A stretch of DNA of 64,000 bases from Hybos culiciformis (GCA_964007475.1 OZ023275.1:21121829-21185828); one strand, 5' to 3'. Shown: positions 42,301-51,170, counted from the first letter of the stretch. Program-made: numbers and translations. The notes: generated from the letters alone by a model not told the origin.

Positions 42301-43506
42301 TTTGTGGTCTTAGAATAAAATATTGACTCGAATATCTATGTACATATAACAGACGGAGTTAATGTCCGAACTTCGTTTTTGGTGAGTCAGCCAGACAATC
42401 AGGATCTCTCTCTTAAGAAGAATATTAAAGGTATCGATAGATTTATTATGTATTCGTGAAGATTTAAAAAATTAAAACTTTAAAATTAAAAGGTTGTGAT
42501 AACAATTAAAATTAATTGTTTATTCATTGGACAATACTTAATTCATATTTGTTATTCTAAATTTTGAGTTCCATGAAAATAATTTTATTAAGCTTAAAAA
42601 TTTCAAAAATATAAGTCACATATCTAATATCCGTTTTACATATTTGCATATGAAAAAAGAATCAGATAACTTTTTATATGAATAAAAAAGAGATGGAATA
42701 CCCTTTTCTGGTTTTCGTGAAAATTTTTTTATTAAAATTTAATAATAAAAATCTTATAATTTTTTTGAAAAATGGAATGTGTAAAACGGGTATAAGATTT
42801 CCTATTCGATCTGATGTTAAAATCTAGATTTGAGTCATCGATAAGATGCGGTATTTTATTTATTTTTTAATTTTTCTTTTTTCTACGTAGTTATAATTTC
42901 TTCTTGCATACATTCCAGGTCCATTTTAAAATCATCTAAATATCCATGTTAGATGTTACTGTTACAATAAAGTGAAAAATAAAATTGTGTCGAAATTGAT
43001 TTTGAAAATATTATTTTTAAATAATTTTTTAAGACCGGAACGAAATACATAGTAAAGTCACTGAAATGATATTTTTTTACAAAAAATCATAAACTTTTTG
43101 TGCTGAAACTTTTTAATTCTTCAATAATTAAATTCTACAATTTAAATTAAAATAAACAAAAAAAAAAACACTAATCTAATCTAATCTAGATTAATTGTAG
43201 GTGTAGCAACTGACACTTAAAAAAAAAACTAAATGCAATCGCGCGATATAATTAATTTTGTGCATTGAAAATATTATGTAGAATTCAAATTTAAACTTTT
43301 CAAATACGAATTCAGACGATTAATTTTTTTTTTTTTTTTTTTTAACTTGATGTTCGTTGTCGTCGTACCTATATTATGTTGGTTATGCTGAAGTACGGAT
43401 CCAAAAGCCATTAGTTCTTTAGCCGAATGAGCACTTAGGCTTGAAAATCCATCCCCCAAATAAGATGACGCTAAAGCGACAGCCCTTGCGGGCGTTTTTG
43501 ACCCTT
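738..43506 (-). CDS. Lim1: Lim1 LIM-homeodomain transcription factor (partial, five exons seen)
   Basis: Nuclear transcription factor of the Lhx1/Lhx5 class; in insects and vertebrates this class patterns head, appendage and nervous tissue. Two LIM zinc domains mediate protein contacts and a homeodomain binds TAAT-type DNA. Exons on the minus strand are 43369-43506, 34788-34983, 33941-34161, 1706-1875 and 738-959, all bounded by AG/GT and all phase-compatible (1, 2, 1, 0, 0). The order LIM1, LIM2, acidic linker, homeodomain is that of the family, and the homeodomain signature [14 protein letters not shown] is diagnostic of Lhx1/5. The reading frame leaves the window in mid-homeodomain, so the recognition helix and C-terminal region are to the left. 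The true first exon is not identified. Introns are about 8.4 kb, 0.63 kb, 32 kb and 0.75 kb. Identity is very secure; the 5'-most exon is less so. Confidence 0.93.
960..1705 (-). other. Lim1 intron between linker and homeobox exons
   Basis: 746 bp bounded by GTAAAT and CTTAAG on the minus strand. A+T-rich, nothing recognised. Confidence 0.9.
1706..1875 (-). CDS. Lim1: Lim1 exon: acidic/serine linker
   Basis: Encodes [15 protein letters not shown], then a Ser-rich run ([20 protein letters not shown]) ending DDSDQ at a GTAAAT donor; acceptor is a T-run plus CAG. This is the insect Lim1 linker between LIM domain 2 and the homeodomain. The frame is phase 2 in and 0 out. The apparent ATG in the exon is internal, not a start. 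Confidence 0.93.
4235..4982. mobile_element. Non-autonomous DNA transposon built of ATTGTAAC palindromes
   Basis: Terminal inverted repeats share TTCCCAGTAAGACTATTGTA then ACTCGA; the outer ATATCGTT is also inverted at both ends. Inside are repeated imperfect palindromes of the type ATTGTAACTCGAGTTACAAT at 4258, 4416, 4466, 4517, 4570, 4611 and 4712, plus a half copy in the right TIR. No coding capacity. No clean target-site duplication found, so the superfamily is not assigned. Confidence 0.75.
12446..12599. repeat. Fold-back MITE-like hairpin
   Basis: Inverted arms: left ACATATTTCGTCGGTCGTAT..., right (reverse complement) ACATATCGTCGGGTGCAT..., then CCTATT, TCCAAA and ATTTTATGCTT in both. 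Arms about 55 nt with small indels, loop about 45 nt. No clear target-site duplication. Confidence 0.7.
13480..13830 (-). pseudogene. Decayed non-LTR retrotransposon (LINE) RT C-terminal fragment
   Basis: Minus-strand translation, broken by stops and frame changes, resembles the region just C-terminal to the reverse transcriptase of Jockey/CR1-type LINEs: LPLVRS then [21 protein letters not shown], and further on [14 protein letters not shown]. In intact elements these correspond to the 'LVRS.LEYAS.VW', 'IERVQRRFLR' and 'RR.......DLLN' signatures. No 5' part or poly-A end can be delimited. It lies antisense-neutral inside a Lim1 intron. Class assignment is from motif resemblance only. Confidence 0.55.
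15035..15072 (+). repeat. Short tandem repeat ATATACTTTAG
   Basis: About three and a half copies of an 11-bp unit. Confidence 0.8.
16475..16499. repeat. Poly(A) run
   Basis: About 25 consecutive A residues on the plus strand; one of the longest of many homopolymer runs in this intron. Confidence 0.9.
19341..19822. mobile_element. hAT-like MITE with 8-bp TSD
   Basis: Ends TAGTGTGGATCGATTTA (left) and, reverse-complemented, TAGGGCGGATCGAAATA (right). Flanked by the direct repeat ATATACAT (19333-19340 and 19823-19830). TAG-N-G termini plus an 8-bp duplication are typical of hAT elements. 482 bp, non-coding, with local C/G-rich stretches (CGCCCGGGGT, CGCCCCCCGGGC) that stand out. The TSD is A+T-rich, so chance matching is possible but the TIR agreement supports it. 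Confidence 0.7.
21465..21498 (+). repeat. Dispersed repeat, copy 1
   Basis: GTCCTAAGCTTGAGACCAGG followed by ACAAAACAATTC. A near-identical copy lies at about 29480-29513. The unit has a short stem (GTCCT / AGGAC). Confidence 0.6.
21657..21909. repeat. Inverted repeat pair, 25 bp perfect
   Basis: 21657-21681 begins TCTGCTGAGAAATGAAACAA and is exactly reverse-complemented at 21885-21909, with a 203-bp interior. Possibly a MITE; no convincing flanking duplication. Confidence 0.65.
24705..24739 (+). repeat. TAGA/GATA microsatellite
   Basis: About eight tandem GATA units. Confidence 0.9.
25980..27093. mobile_element. 1.1-kb foldback transposon with palindrome arrays and 8-bp TSD
   Basis: Flanked by the perfect 8-bp direct repeat CACTAAAT (25972-25979; 27094-27101). 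Termini GGGAGCGGTACGCTTCACTA and, reverse-complemented, GGGTTGGGTACGTTTAACTG match at most positions. Three layers inside: outer arms of CACTGTATT-type repeats (about 25995-26165) mirrored as AATACAGTGAAATG repeats (about 26960-27085); about six copies of the palindrome GACATAAAGTCAATTGAC...TTATGTC (26203, 26245, 26303, 26662, 26748, 26805); and a long hairpin at 26867-26960. No transposase. An 8-bp duplication with G-rich ends would fit Merlin- or hAT-type enzymes; not assigned. Confidence 0.85.
26867..26960. repeat. Long hairpin at the right of the foldback element
   Basis: Arms of about 46 nt on either side of A26914: left begins TTTGACTGTAAATTTTGGCT and ends AAGAGCGCC; right is GGCGCTCTTAC... 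ending AATTTACAGTCAAA. Only two or three mismatches or indels. Predicted to fold strongly as RNA or single-stranded DNA. Confidence 0.9.
29480..29513 (+). repeat. Dispersed repeat, copy 2
   Basis: GTCCTAAGCTTGATACTAGG followed by ACGAAACAATTC, three or four differences from the copy at 21465, in the same orientation. Confidence 0.6.
30316..30372. repeat. (AT)n microsatellite
   Basis: About 28 AT dinucleotides, followed by a GTATAC interruption. Confidence 0.95.
31576..32442. mobile_element. hAT-like MITE with ACCG-rich arms
   Basis: Termini CAGAGACTTCAACCGGAACT and, reverse-complemented, CAGAGAGTTGAACCGATATT; flanked by the perfect 8-bp direct repeat GACACAAG (31568-31575; 32443-32450). CAGAG ends with an 8-bp duplication are hAT hallmarks. 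Both arms consist of degenerate ACCGAAACCGTAACCGG repeats (31590-31710 and 32310-32425). The middle holds ordinary A+T-rich sequence and, near 32215-32250, a degenerate copy of the GACATAAA palindrome found in the 25980-27093 element. 867 bp, no transposase. Confidence 0.85.
33941..34161 (-). CDS. Lim1: Lim1 exon: second LIM domain
   Basis: Begins [15 protein letters not shown] and carries the second LIM domain: CSGC, the VFHLNCFTC finger and the final CKDDY, followed by [12 protein letters not shown]. Acceptor ATTTTAG, donor G|GTAAGT. Joins the LIM1 exon across a 626-bp intron and the linker exon across a 32-kb intron; the split codon (G|AT) restores Asp in the conserved [16 protein letters not shown] stretch. 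Confidence 0.95.
34162..34787 (-). other. Lim1 intron between LIM1 and LIM2 exons
   Basis: 626 bp, A+T-rich, bounded by GTAAGA and TTTTAG (minus strand). Nothing else recognised. Confidence 0.95.
34788..34983 (-). CDS. Lim1: Lim1 exon: first LIM domain
   Basis: Reads [20 protein letters not shown] at its start and ends LYCRNDFFR. It carries the first LIM zinc module: C-x2-C (CAGC), the [10 protein letters not shown] finger with the central His and Cys ligands, C-x2-C (CCEC) and the terminal CRND Asp ligand. Flanked by TTTTTTTAG acceptor and GTAAGA donor, phases 1 in and 2 out (the Arg codon is split AG|G). Sequence is near-invariant across Lhx1/5 proteins. Confidence 0.95.
38254..38305. repeat. 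26-bp tandem duplication
   Basis: ATTATATATTATTATTATAT plus AAATAA occurs twice in direct succession. Confidence 0.85.
38590..38715. other. G+C-richer non-coding patch, possible regulatory element
   Basis: Conspicuously non-low-complexity sequence in an A+T-rich intron, with TTATCGATCG, CCCGACCCGGG and, at its right edge, a TAATAATTTTTATTCAATT stretch with homeodomain-type TAAT cores. An open frame of about 75 codons crosses it, but the part outside the patch has intron-like composition and no domain is recognised. Confidence 0.3.
39794..39874. repeat. Perfect 35-bp-arm hairpin
   Basis: Left arm 39794-39828 starts ATTCGTCAACTGAATCAATA; right arm 39840-39874 is its exact reverse complement; loop is 11 nt (AGAAGAATTCC). 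Perfect pairing over 35 bp in a genome this degenerate implies a recent inverted duplication or active maintenance. Not assigned to a transposon: no flanking duplication seen. Confidence 0.95.
43369..43506 (-). CDS. Lim1: Lim1 probable 5' coding exon
   Basis: A 138-nt segment of distinctly higher G+C than its surroundings that reads [12 protein letters not shown] then [16 protein letters not shown] on the minus strand. It ends at G|GTACGA in phase 1, exactly what the LIM1 exon 8.4 kb downstream needs (it begins with two bases, giving a Gly codon). An AG acceptor (TTTTAACAG) lies at its upstream edge. An in-frame ATG at 43535-43537 sits before that acceptor in A+T-rich, intron-like sequence, so this could also be a first exon starting there. 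I do not recognise a domain. Assignment to Lim1 is inferred from phase, strand, composition and position. Confidence 0.6.
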
Positions 43507-46355
43507 CTGTTAAAATTTTGAATATTTTTTTTTGCAATATTATAAATTTACTAATTTTTGATTTTTATTTTATTAAAATTTAATAATAAAAATTTTATAA
43601 TATTTTTCTTTTATTATATTTCCTTTCTATAAATTCCAAGTTATGTAATTTTCTTTTTATTTATTTATTATAATTTTTTTTAAAAAGGCATAAAAAATTT
43701 TTTATATATATATATATTTTTTTTTTTTTTTCTAAAATTTGAAGCTTTTTTTCATATTGCAATATGCAATTTTATATATATAATTTTTTTTTTTCTACTT
43801 TGCTTCCTCACTATACGGAATTTTGTGCATTTAAAAACTTTTATAACTTATAAAACTATAATAATTTTTAATATAATTATTATAATTTTTATGAAATTGC
43901 ACAATTTTTTTTTAATTTTTTTTTTTTTTGCTTAATTTCTTTTTTGCATAGTATGGCGAGATATATTTTTTTCTTTAAATTTTATATATTTTTAAGATAA
44001 ATAAATTCAAAAGCAAAAAAAAAAAAGAGAGTAATATTTTTTTTTTTTTTTTCACAAAAAAAAATTATCACGCGCGATTACCGACCGCCGACAACGCGAA
44101 TACAAAAAACATTGATTTTTTAAAAACCACACTGAAACTGAAAAACATATGAAAATATAAATAATATTAAAAATTTCGTATATTTATTTTTGTGTGTTTT
44201 TTTTTTGTTGTTTTTTTCTTATCTGAAAGATGTTTTTACATCATGCGCATTAGCTTAATAAAAATGAAAAAGGAAAAAAAATAAAAGAATATTGAGTTAA
44301 ATGGGTGGAGTATAATATATTTTTATGTATACCCAATATGTTGTTCTTATTTCTCTGTATAGCATAAAAATTTAATGGTTGTTTTTTGTTGTACTCAAAA
44401 ATTCTCACGGTATCTTCATAAAATTTATTTTTTTAAGTAAAATATAAACATTTCAGGGTTTTCGTTATTAACTTTTAATTATGTTTTTATTGGAAGAAAA
44501 TAGGTATTTTTTTGTAACCATTTCTAGAAAGTGCATTTTAAGATACTCTGTCAAGTCAAGCAACAAAATAATTATTGATGGAAAACTTATATTCATAAGA
44601 TACGGTAAAACTCTTAAGAGTCCGAACTGGAAATTTTCGATTAAATAGTCGAAATCCGAATGCCTTTTAAAATACTTTGAAGATTTAATATCAAGTTTGC
44701 AAGAATAAATTTTTATTTTTAACTATTTAATAAAAAACGTCTTCTGTTAACAATTTTTTTTTTCAAAATTGAAAAAGGAAAAAAATAAGATTGATCAACT
44801 AAAAAAGTAGATACTTAATTGAAAAAAAAACTATTTCTCAAAATTCAAGCCCGCATCAAATTCTGAACTACGAACGACACATATTGGCAAAAAAATTAAA
44901 ATGAGAAAAAACTAAAAAATATTATCCTAATCCTCGGCGTAATATTATAATAATTAATATTATAACGAAACGAACATAATATCGAGAATAATTGTAACTT
45001 TTACGAATAACTCAAATAACAATATTTTTATTATTTCTTATACTTTTTCCTCTTCACAAATTGCTATAGTTTTAAATCCATTCTTTCGTCATTTTACTGT
45101 ACTTCTATAGTACATTTTATTTTCTCATAATACCTTTATACAATTAAATTATAGGTATATATAAAAAATAATGTAATTGTGAGCAAAATTGAGAGAAATA
45201 TCTAAATGTATAAAATTTAGTATAAATCTTATCATATTTTAATAAAGAGAAAAAACACGGGGTGTTGCCTAGCAACACTTAAATGTATTTGTTGAGTAAC
45301 CAATTGGAAATTTAACAACTTTTCTTCGTTTTCTCTAAAGGTGTGACAATGTCACTATCTACTTCTGTTCAGTTATTTATTTATTAACATAAAAATATAA
45401 GATACATTTATGTAAATGGAGATGAATAAATTACTAGAAAATAATATAACTTGAGTGAACTTTAATAAAAAAGTAAAAAAAAAAAGTTTTTTTAAAGTTT
45501 CTCTTAAATATTACCTTAAAGTTTTCTTTTTTGAACTGAAAAAGTTAAAAAGTTACAATTTATTAGATCAGCTTGGACAGAAAAGTTTTCCATAAGTAAT
45601 TTGTATAAATAAAAAAAAAAAGGAGAAGATACAATTTTGAAATTAGGATATATAGAAAATATCCGCCACCCTAAATTTAATTTTTTATTTCAGCAACAAT
45701 GTATACATTTTAAAGGGCAATAGGTGAAAATGAGGAGATTAATATTAAGATATATTTTATTTTGGTGTACTATTTAAAAATGTATAGTTAGTTAGTTATC
45801 AAAATATGCATTTGTCTAATATTAGTGCGTAAACAAATATACTTATATGTAATGTAGTGATAAAAACTTTTTTAAAAAGATTACCTATACTTGTGTTACT
45901 ATTCTTTTGATTTAAATTCCTAACTCTTTTATTGGGTTTTTTTTCAATAAAAATAATAAAAAGAACTCTCTGTCACATCGAATATAACTTTTGAACTTAT
46001 TAGTTGTGGTCTAAAACCTTTTGTTTGTTTGTTCTCGTCTAGCACCTTGTGATAAAAAATGGTTATAAGAAAAGTTTCAAGAAAATTACAAGAATATAAA
46101 GGTGTTACGGCTGTATATAGTTTTACAATTTTATAAAAAAAAAAATCCCTCGATTAATATCACGACATGTTTTTAAGTATAAAAAGCCGCGAAACTTAAC
46201 CAAAGCGGTTTGACTATTAATGTTAATTAATGTTTTTTTCTTGCTTAAAATATTGTTTTAAATATTTTATAAAATAGAATCTCGCAAGAAATTTTCGAGA
46301 TTCAGACATCGTAAACTTTTATTGAAGAATGATATTGATGAAAATGACCATCGAC
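43507..46355. other. Upstream of the probable 5' Lim1 exon
   Basis: Long T- and A-runs (43560-44060), then a CpG-containing patch at 44070-44098 (CACGCGCGATTACCGACCG, then CCGACAACGCG) that could mark a promoter or 5' exon of Lim1, then A+T-rich sequence with an X-box at 45264. No coding exon identified. Confidence 0.4.
45264..45276. promoter_or_regulatory. RFX-type X-box motif
   Basis: GTTGCCTAGCAAC fits the X-box consensus (GTNRCC, 0-3 nt, RGYAAC) with a 1-nt spacer. RFX factors bind such inverted half-sites in ciliary-neuron genes. About 1.8 kb upstream of the 5'-most Lim1 exon on the minus strand. A single short motif, so function is only a suggestion. Confidence 0.35.
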
Positions 46356-46744
46356 TACACGGAGAGAAATCCAATCAGATATTATGATTATGACGATTGT
46401 ACATATGCGTAAAGCAGTCAGAGAACTCAGCCCTTAATAACTAATCATAAACCGTAAATATTAATCATAAACAATGACTAAGGGTAAAAACAATCACTAT
46501 GACTGCAAAATCATAAATCCTGCAACCCAATAATATCGATTTCATTTCTTACGTCTTAAAAGCAAATGGCTGCTATTTTACATAAGAAAATAAAATTTAA
46601 GTTTTTTTTATTAATTTTTTTTATTTAATTTTTTTTTATTTAATTTTCATTTATTTAATTTTTTTTATTTTATTTTAATATTTTTTTAATTTATTAAATT
46701 TTATTTATTATATTTTTATTAAATTTACAATTTTATTTCTTATG

Positions 46745-46815
46745 TCTTCTTCCGGATTCGAACCTGGGTCTTTAGCATTGCAATCCGCCAACACTACCAC
46801 TCAGCTACGGTATTG
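46745..46815 (-). pseudogene. tRNA-like sequence (degenerate)
   Basis: Minus strand has an A-box-like TAGCTGAGTGGTAGTG and a perfect B-box GGTTCGAATCC (46754-46764) at tRNA spacing. The T stem is mismatched (CCAGG/CCGGA) and no acceptor stem or clean anticodon stem forms, so it is a relic or SINE-like promoter, not a working tRNA. Confidence 0.6.
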
Positions 46816-46866
46816 AAATTTAAAATGTACATAAAATAGAAAATATAAATTTGGTATACACATTTT

Positions 46867-46925
46867 CTGTGTGGTGTGTTGGCTATTTGTAATGTTAAGG
46901 ACGCAGGTTCGAATCCCGAAGAAAG
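46867..46925 (+). pseudogene. tRNA-like sequence (degenerate), inverted partner
   Basis: CTGTGTGGTGTGTTGGC followed by GCAGGTTCGAATCCCG (B-box 46906-46916). About three quarters identical to the minus-strand unit at 46745-46815 and inverted to it, forming a 58-nt-arm foldback core. T stem imperfect. Confidence 0.6.
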
Positions 46926-47519
46926 CAAAAAAATTTTGGTTTTTTATTTTTTTTTAGCGACATTACAGAAAATTTCAACTATGTACTATTATTTTAGTAA
47001 TTAAAGTAAATAATCTGAATTTTAATCACCGAAAATAAAATAAAAAGTGAAAAAAAAATGTTTTTGTATTAATCATAACTTATGACTAGCATGATTAAGC
47101 ATCATAACTTATGATTTCAGGTAAATCATAAGATAATCACGATGTATAACGCAGTAATTATATGCAAAGATTATTCATCTTGCGCGAAGATTTTTAATCA
47201 TAGGGCTATTTTTTCGTTATGATTAGGAGTCTATGACTGATATAATCATATTGAATGAAAAGGCATTTCTCTGCGTGTATTAATTCGAATACTTGATGTT
47301 TCAGTGTGGAGCTCTGTTACAGTTTTTGGCGAATAAATGGCTGATACTGCGGAGCCGTTGTTAGCTTTTGTTTTAATATTTTAAAAAGATTCAAGTTCTT
47401 TTGTATTAAATTTGTAATATACTTTTTTCTTGGTCAAATCGGTTAAAGGTTTAGAAATAATGTAAACTCAATAAATAATAAACTTTCTACAAAAAGTTAA
47501 AAATCTAAAAATCTTTTAA

Positions 47520-48036
47520 GCTCGTGAACGTTAGAAGGTATTGGAAACCTTTTAACAGCCTCTATATTATTCGGATTAAATCATATCCCATTTTTGCTCA
47601 CTACGTAACCCAAGTATTTTATTTCTGTTCGCATTTAGCTAAATTAAGCTCTAAGCCGTCTTTTTTAATTCCATGAAAAACTTCCTTCAAAATAAGAAAA
47701 TAAACGTCAATTTCTATGGTTGCAATTAAAAGATCGTCAAAATAAATTTGAATTTTATGGTCTGTAATAATTTTTTTTAAAAACTATTGAAACAAATCTT
47801 GAATACTCAAACTATCCTTTATAGGTTACAAATGCAGTGTATTTTTTGAAGTCTTCGGAAACTCCAATGTTATGAAATCCATTCTTTAGATCCAATATTG
47901 AATAAAAGTTTTTATTTTTTAACCTATCAAGTTGATTATCTATAAGGGGAATTGGCCAATGTTCTCTAATTAGTTTTATAATTATTAAAATCAACTTCAT
48001 CATTGAATATTCCAATAATGTAAAGCTTAGAAACAT
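47520..48036 (-). pseudogene. Decayed Ty3/gypsy-type reverse transcriptase fragment
   Basis: Minus-strand translation resembles Ty3/gypsy pol. It has the WPIPLIDNQLDRL stretch, FYSILDLKNGFHNI (first RT Asp motif), then after a stop the YFDDLLIAT catalytic box near 47719-47745 and the LKEVFHGIKKDGLELNLAKC segment. Several stops and frame changes make it non-functional. LTRs and gag are not seen. An RNase H piece of the same class lies at 48830-49016 in the opposite orientation, and a hAT MITE (48197-48429) sits between them. Confidence 0.8.
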
Positions 48037-48196
48037 TAATGCTTATATACTATTACCATCAAAATTCCTATTTAACAAATTTTTTCATATGAAACTTTCT
48101 TTAATTAATGAACGGGTGGCTGATTATTTAAAATTGACGTTCAAGTGAGCAAAGACAAAAAACATTTTTTTTTAAATATCCCGCTTCTGATGTAGC

Positions 48197-48429
48197 CAGT
48201 GATGGATTTACGAATAGGCACACTAGGCTCGAGCCTAGGGCGGCAAAATTTAATGGGCGGCAAAATTTAATAAAAAAAATTTTCGGACTTTAAAATAGTA
48301 TAAAACTTTTTAGAACCGGTTAAGGCTAATTTTTATATCATGTTGAAGTTAAATGTATCTTTTTTAATGTGTTTTTTCCGATATTTTTTAATAGTGCCTA
48401 GAGGTGGCAAATGTGTAAATCCGTCCCTG
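48197..48429. mobile_element. hAT MITE, 233 bp, 8-bp TSD
   Basis: Ends CAGTGATGGATTTAC and, reverse-complemented, CAGGGACGGATTTAC; flanked by the perfect duplication GATGTAGC (48189-48196; 48430-48437). Interior has the GCCTAGGGCGGCAAAATTTA block characteristic of a widespread animal hAT MITE type. Confidence 0.92.
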
Positions 48430-48829
48430 GATGTAGCTATAATTTAATCTCTTTTATGACTGTATTAGATTAACTAGTACAATATTTTTGTTATAACCAT
48501 TTTATCCTCTCCTCCAATTTGTTTAAGAACTAAGAATTTCAAAATTTGATAAATAATTTGGTAAGGAAATAAATAATTTGGTAAGGACAAGGAAATAAAT
48601 TGGATCATATTAAGAAAATTTTCTGTTAAATGAAAGAGAAATTCGATTATGTTTGCACCCATCCGGCAGAACCTTGAAAATTAGACAAATATTCATGAAA
48701 ATAGTACCCTCATAAAATTTACTTTTTTGTTAATTTCATTATTTAATGAAGGCGATTTTTCTAGTAATAATCAGAATATCTTTCCTGTAATTGAGTAAAA
48801 TTAGTATAGCCGCAGAATTTTCAGAAAAT

Positions 48830-49016
48830 GGCGAACTTTGTCATGCCTGTGCTATAACAAGAAGCTCTAGGTAACGATTGTGCAGAAAAGAAATAACCAT
48901 AAGCCGCTGGTTCATATTTAAAAAAAAATTAAACAACGATTTAAAATGCACGTAGACTCATATTGGGGATCGACCGCACAATAGCTGATGCTTTGTCTCT
49001 TAGTCGAACTCCATGA
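48830..49016 (+). pseudogene. Decayed Ty3/gypsy RNase H fragment
   Basis: Plus strand reads, across frame breaks, an RNase H-like stretch ending IDRTIADALSLSRTP, the counterpart of the 'N.VADALSR' motif that closes gypsy RNase H. Opposite orientation to the RT fragment, so these are separate insertions or a rearranged copy. Confidence 0.5.
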
Positions 49017-51170
49017 AATTTTGAATAAAAAAAAAAAAAAAGAGTTTAAGTATCACTCTAGAGCTACAAAAAAATGTAATTAATCACATAAATTCAGATG
49101 GGTATCAAGGCATAGAAATATTCCGCCGTAGGTAAGCACAGACTTTGATCTTAGCTCCAATTAATCCACATGGAATTGTAAATCAAAATAAGAATAAAGA
49201 CAACATTTTTGTTTGCAAATCCGCCACATGGTGTTGTAGATTTAAATAACAATAAAAAATGTATTTGAAAATCCACCGCGCTCGACCAATGGGAAAAAAT
49301 AGATTTGTACCTCTTTAAATAAGATAATTGGTACTAATAACTGACTAATAGTTACAGACCATTCTTCGAATTCCTTCTCCTGACTTCTAGAAGTTTGAAG
49401 AAAATTTAATAGAGAAAAGTTTTTTGGTTACGGTTTGGTATTAGTTGCGCGCATATAGAAGAATCAATGGTCTCCAGTTTAAATTTGTGTTTTAATTTTA
49501 AACTTGCGCCAAAAACAGCCCTTATTAATATATGTTTTCACTTTCTGTTTGTCAATCTGTCGCGCACTTTAACTTTTAATCTACTTGACCGATTTCGATC
49601 GTTTGAAAACCAAAATAAACGTAATCTGTTCGCTTTCACTGTTCGGAGTTATAGGCTCTCAACCAGACAAGGGTCTAAATAATTTTCCTATAAAATTTTT
49701 ATAAATTTTAAATTTTAAGAAAGGAATTTAAAAAAATGGTTAGAACCTATCGATTCGAAGTAGGGTTTGGATTTCAATGAAAATTGTTATATTTGTACAT
49801 ATGCTAAAATTATATTGGTATAAATATATTGAACGGACTCAAAAAAATATGTTTAGCCCCTGATTGTGACCGAGGCATCTTAAAATTAAAGTATACTAAA
49901 CCAAAGTGCTGGAAACGGGCCCCATAATTAATTTATGAAGTACTCTTCTATATTTTTTAATTAACGGCTAATTCAACAATTGTAATAAGTTTACAAAATT
50001 ATGTATTATCTACGATCTATCCATAAAATAGTTACTTATTCTAATTCTAGTCACTTTTGATAAAATATAAAAAAAAACTTATACTTAAGCAAAGTGTTAT
50101 AAAACTAAATAGTTACAGGCTTCCAAGTAAGATAAAAAAATTTGAAAATTGGATATGGGCTACTCAGAATCGTTTAAAGACCTCGTTAAATTACGAAGAA
50201 AGGGGAAATGAATACATTTTGAAACCAACAATTATTTTAAAAGTGTTCCGAAAGGAAAAATATTGAGAAAAAACTTTACTACCAACTTTGTTAAAGCCTT
50301 TGGTAAGCCTTTACAATACGTGATCTGTTTTTCATACTGTTTATGACAATAATAATCGGGAAAAAGTTTAAAGGTAAATTGAAAAGATCATGATTATTGT
50401 CAGCAACAATTACCACATCCTTCAAAAAAAATAATTAAGTGTTGTTTTTTTTAAAGAAATTTTTAATCGATCTGAAAAAATTTTCTTTAAAAAATTTAAA
50501 TTTAGTTTTGTAAAATTGCGCTAGCGGTGTTTTTCATACAATGTTTGTCGCATTTTTCACGGATGTTTATTTTCTGCACAATAAAACAAAAAAAATAGAA
50601 AACAGAAAAATATTTTGAAATTTTGGAGTGATGACTCTTAAAAAATCAAAATAATAAAACTTATATAAAGGATGCAGTATATATTTTGCAGTTGACACTT
50701 TTTCGAAATTTTTTAATTTCCGTATCATATACTGGTGAAATGTTTCATTTCTGTTGGTTCTCAAGAAGCGTCACTTCAGCACGAAATTTAAGAATTCTTT
50801 CGTCTTTCAGATATTCAACTCCAAATCATATTAAGCCAATTCAATGAAAAATGAAATTTTGGTATTTGTTAAATTTTCTCTCATCTTATCATTACAACGT
50901 TTTAAGATAATCTTTAAGAACAAGTTTTTTTTAGTGAAGTGTTCAAGTAGATTAGGTTCATTTAATTTTTGTTATTTTCATATCACCCAATATTAAGCCT
51001 TTTCTATATTTTTTATTTTATTTTTGAAAATTTTACGTTAGGATTAAACTTTTTTACTCTACAAAATATTTTTTTTATTTATCCGCGATTGGGATCTAAC
51101 CTACAAAATTTCTTGAAACTTAAAATTTAAATTAGGAAATAAATCAATGGTTAAGATTGATTTTCGCATT
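49017..51170. other. Intergenic, mostly unassigned
   Basis: Includes an imperfect tandem duplication at about 49165-49275 (each unit with CCACATGG then TTGTA and AATAA) and, at 49545-49600, a CTACTTGACCGATTTCGATC stretch like that in many insect interspersed repeats. A 69-codon open frame at 50057-50266 (plus) is not recognised. Confidence 0.4.

Larger units (their letters stand above)
34984..43368 (-). other. 8.4-kb Lim1 intron
   Basis: Between the probable 5' exon and the LIM1 exon. Contains a 26-bp tandem duplication (38254-38305), a G+C-richer patch at 38590-38715 and the perfect hairpin 39794-39874. No exon recognised. Confidence 0.7.
46358..47277. mobile_element. TA-flanked 920-bp element carrying an inverted pair of tRNA-like sequences
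   Basis: Ends CACGGAGAGAAAT and, reverse-complemented, CACGCAGAGAAAT, flanked by TA on both sides (46356-46357; 47278-47279). Subterminal regions contain about eight copies of AATCATAA-type motifs. The core holds two tRNA-like units in opposite orientation (46745-46815 minus, 46867-46925 plus) and T-rich filler. No transposase. TA duplication suggests mobilisation by a mariner-like or other TA-targeting enzyme. Confidence 0.65.

Noticed and set aside
46745..46815. Functional tRNA gene
   Set aside because: Good A- and B-boxes, but no acceptor stem, poor T stem and no proper anticodon arm; an inverted partner sits 60 bp away in the same element.
50057..50266. 69-codon plus-strand frame (contains KFENWIWATQNRLK)
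   Set aside because: Basic, somewhat protein-like, but not recognised and not bounded by convincing signals; could be a transposon relic.
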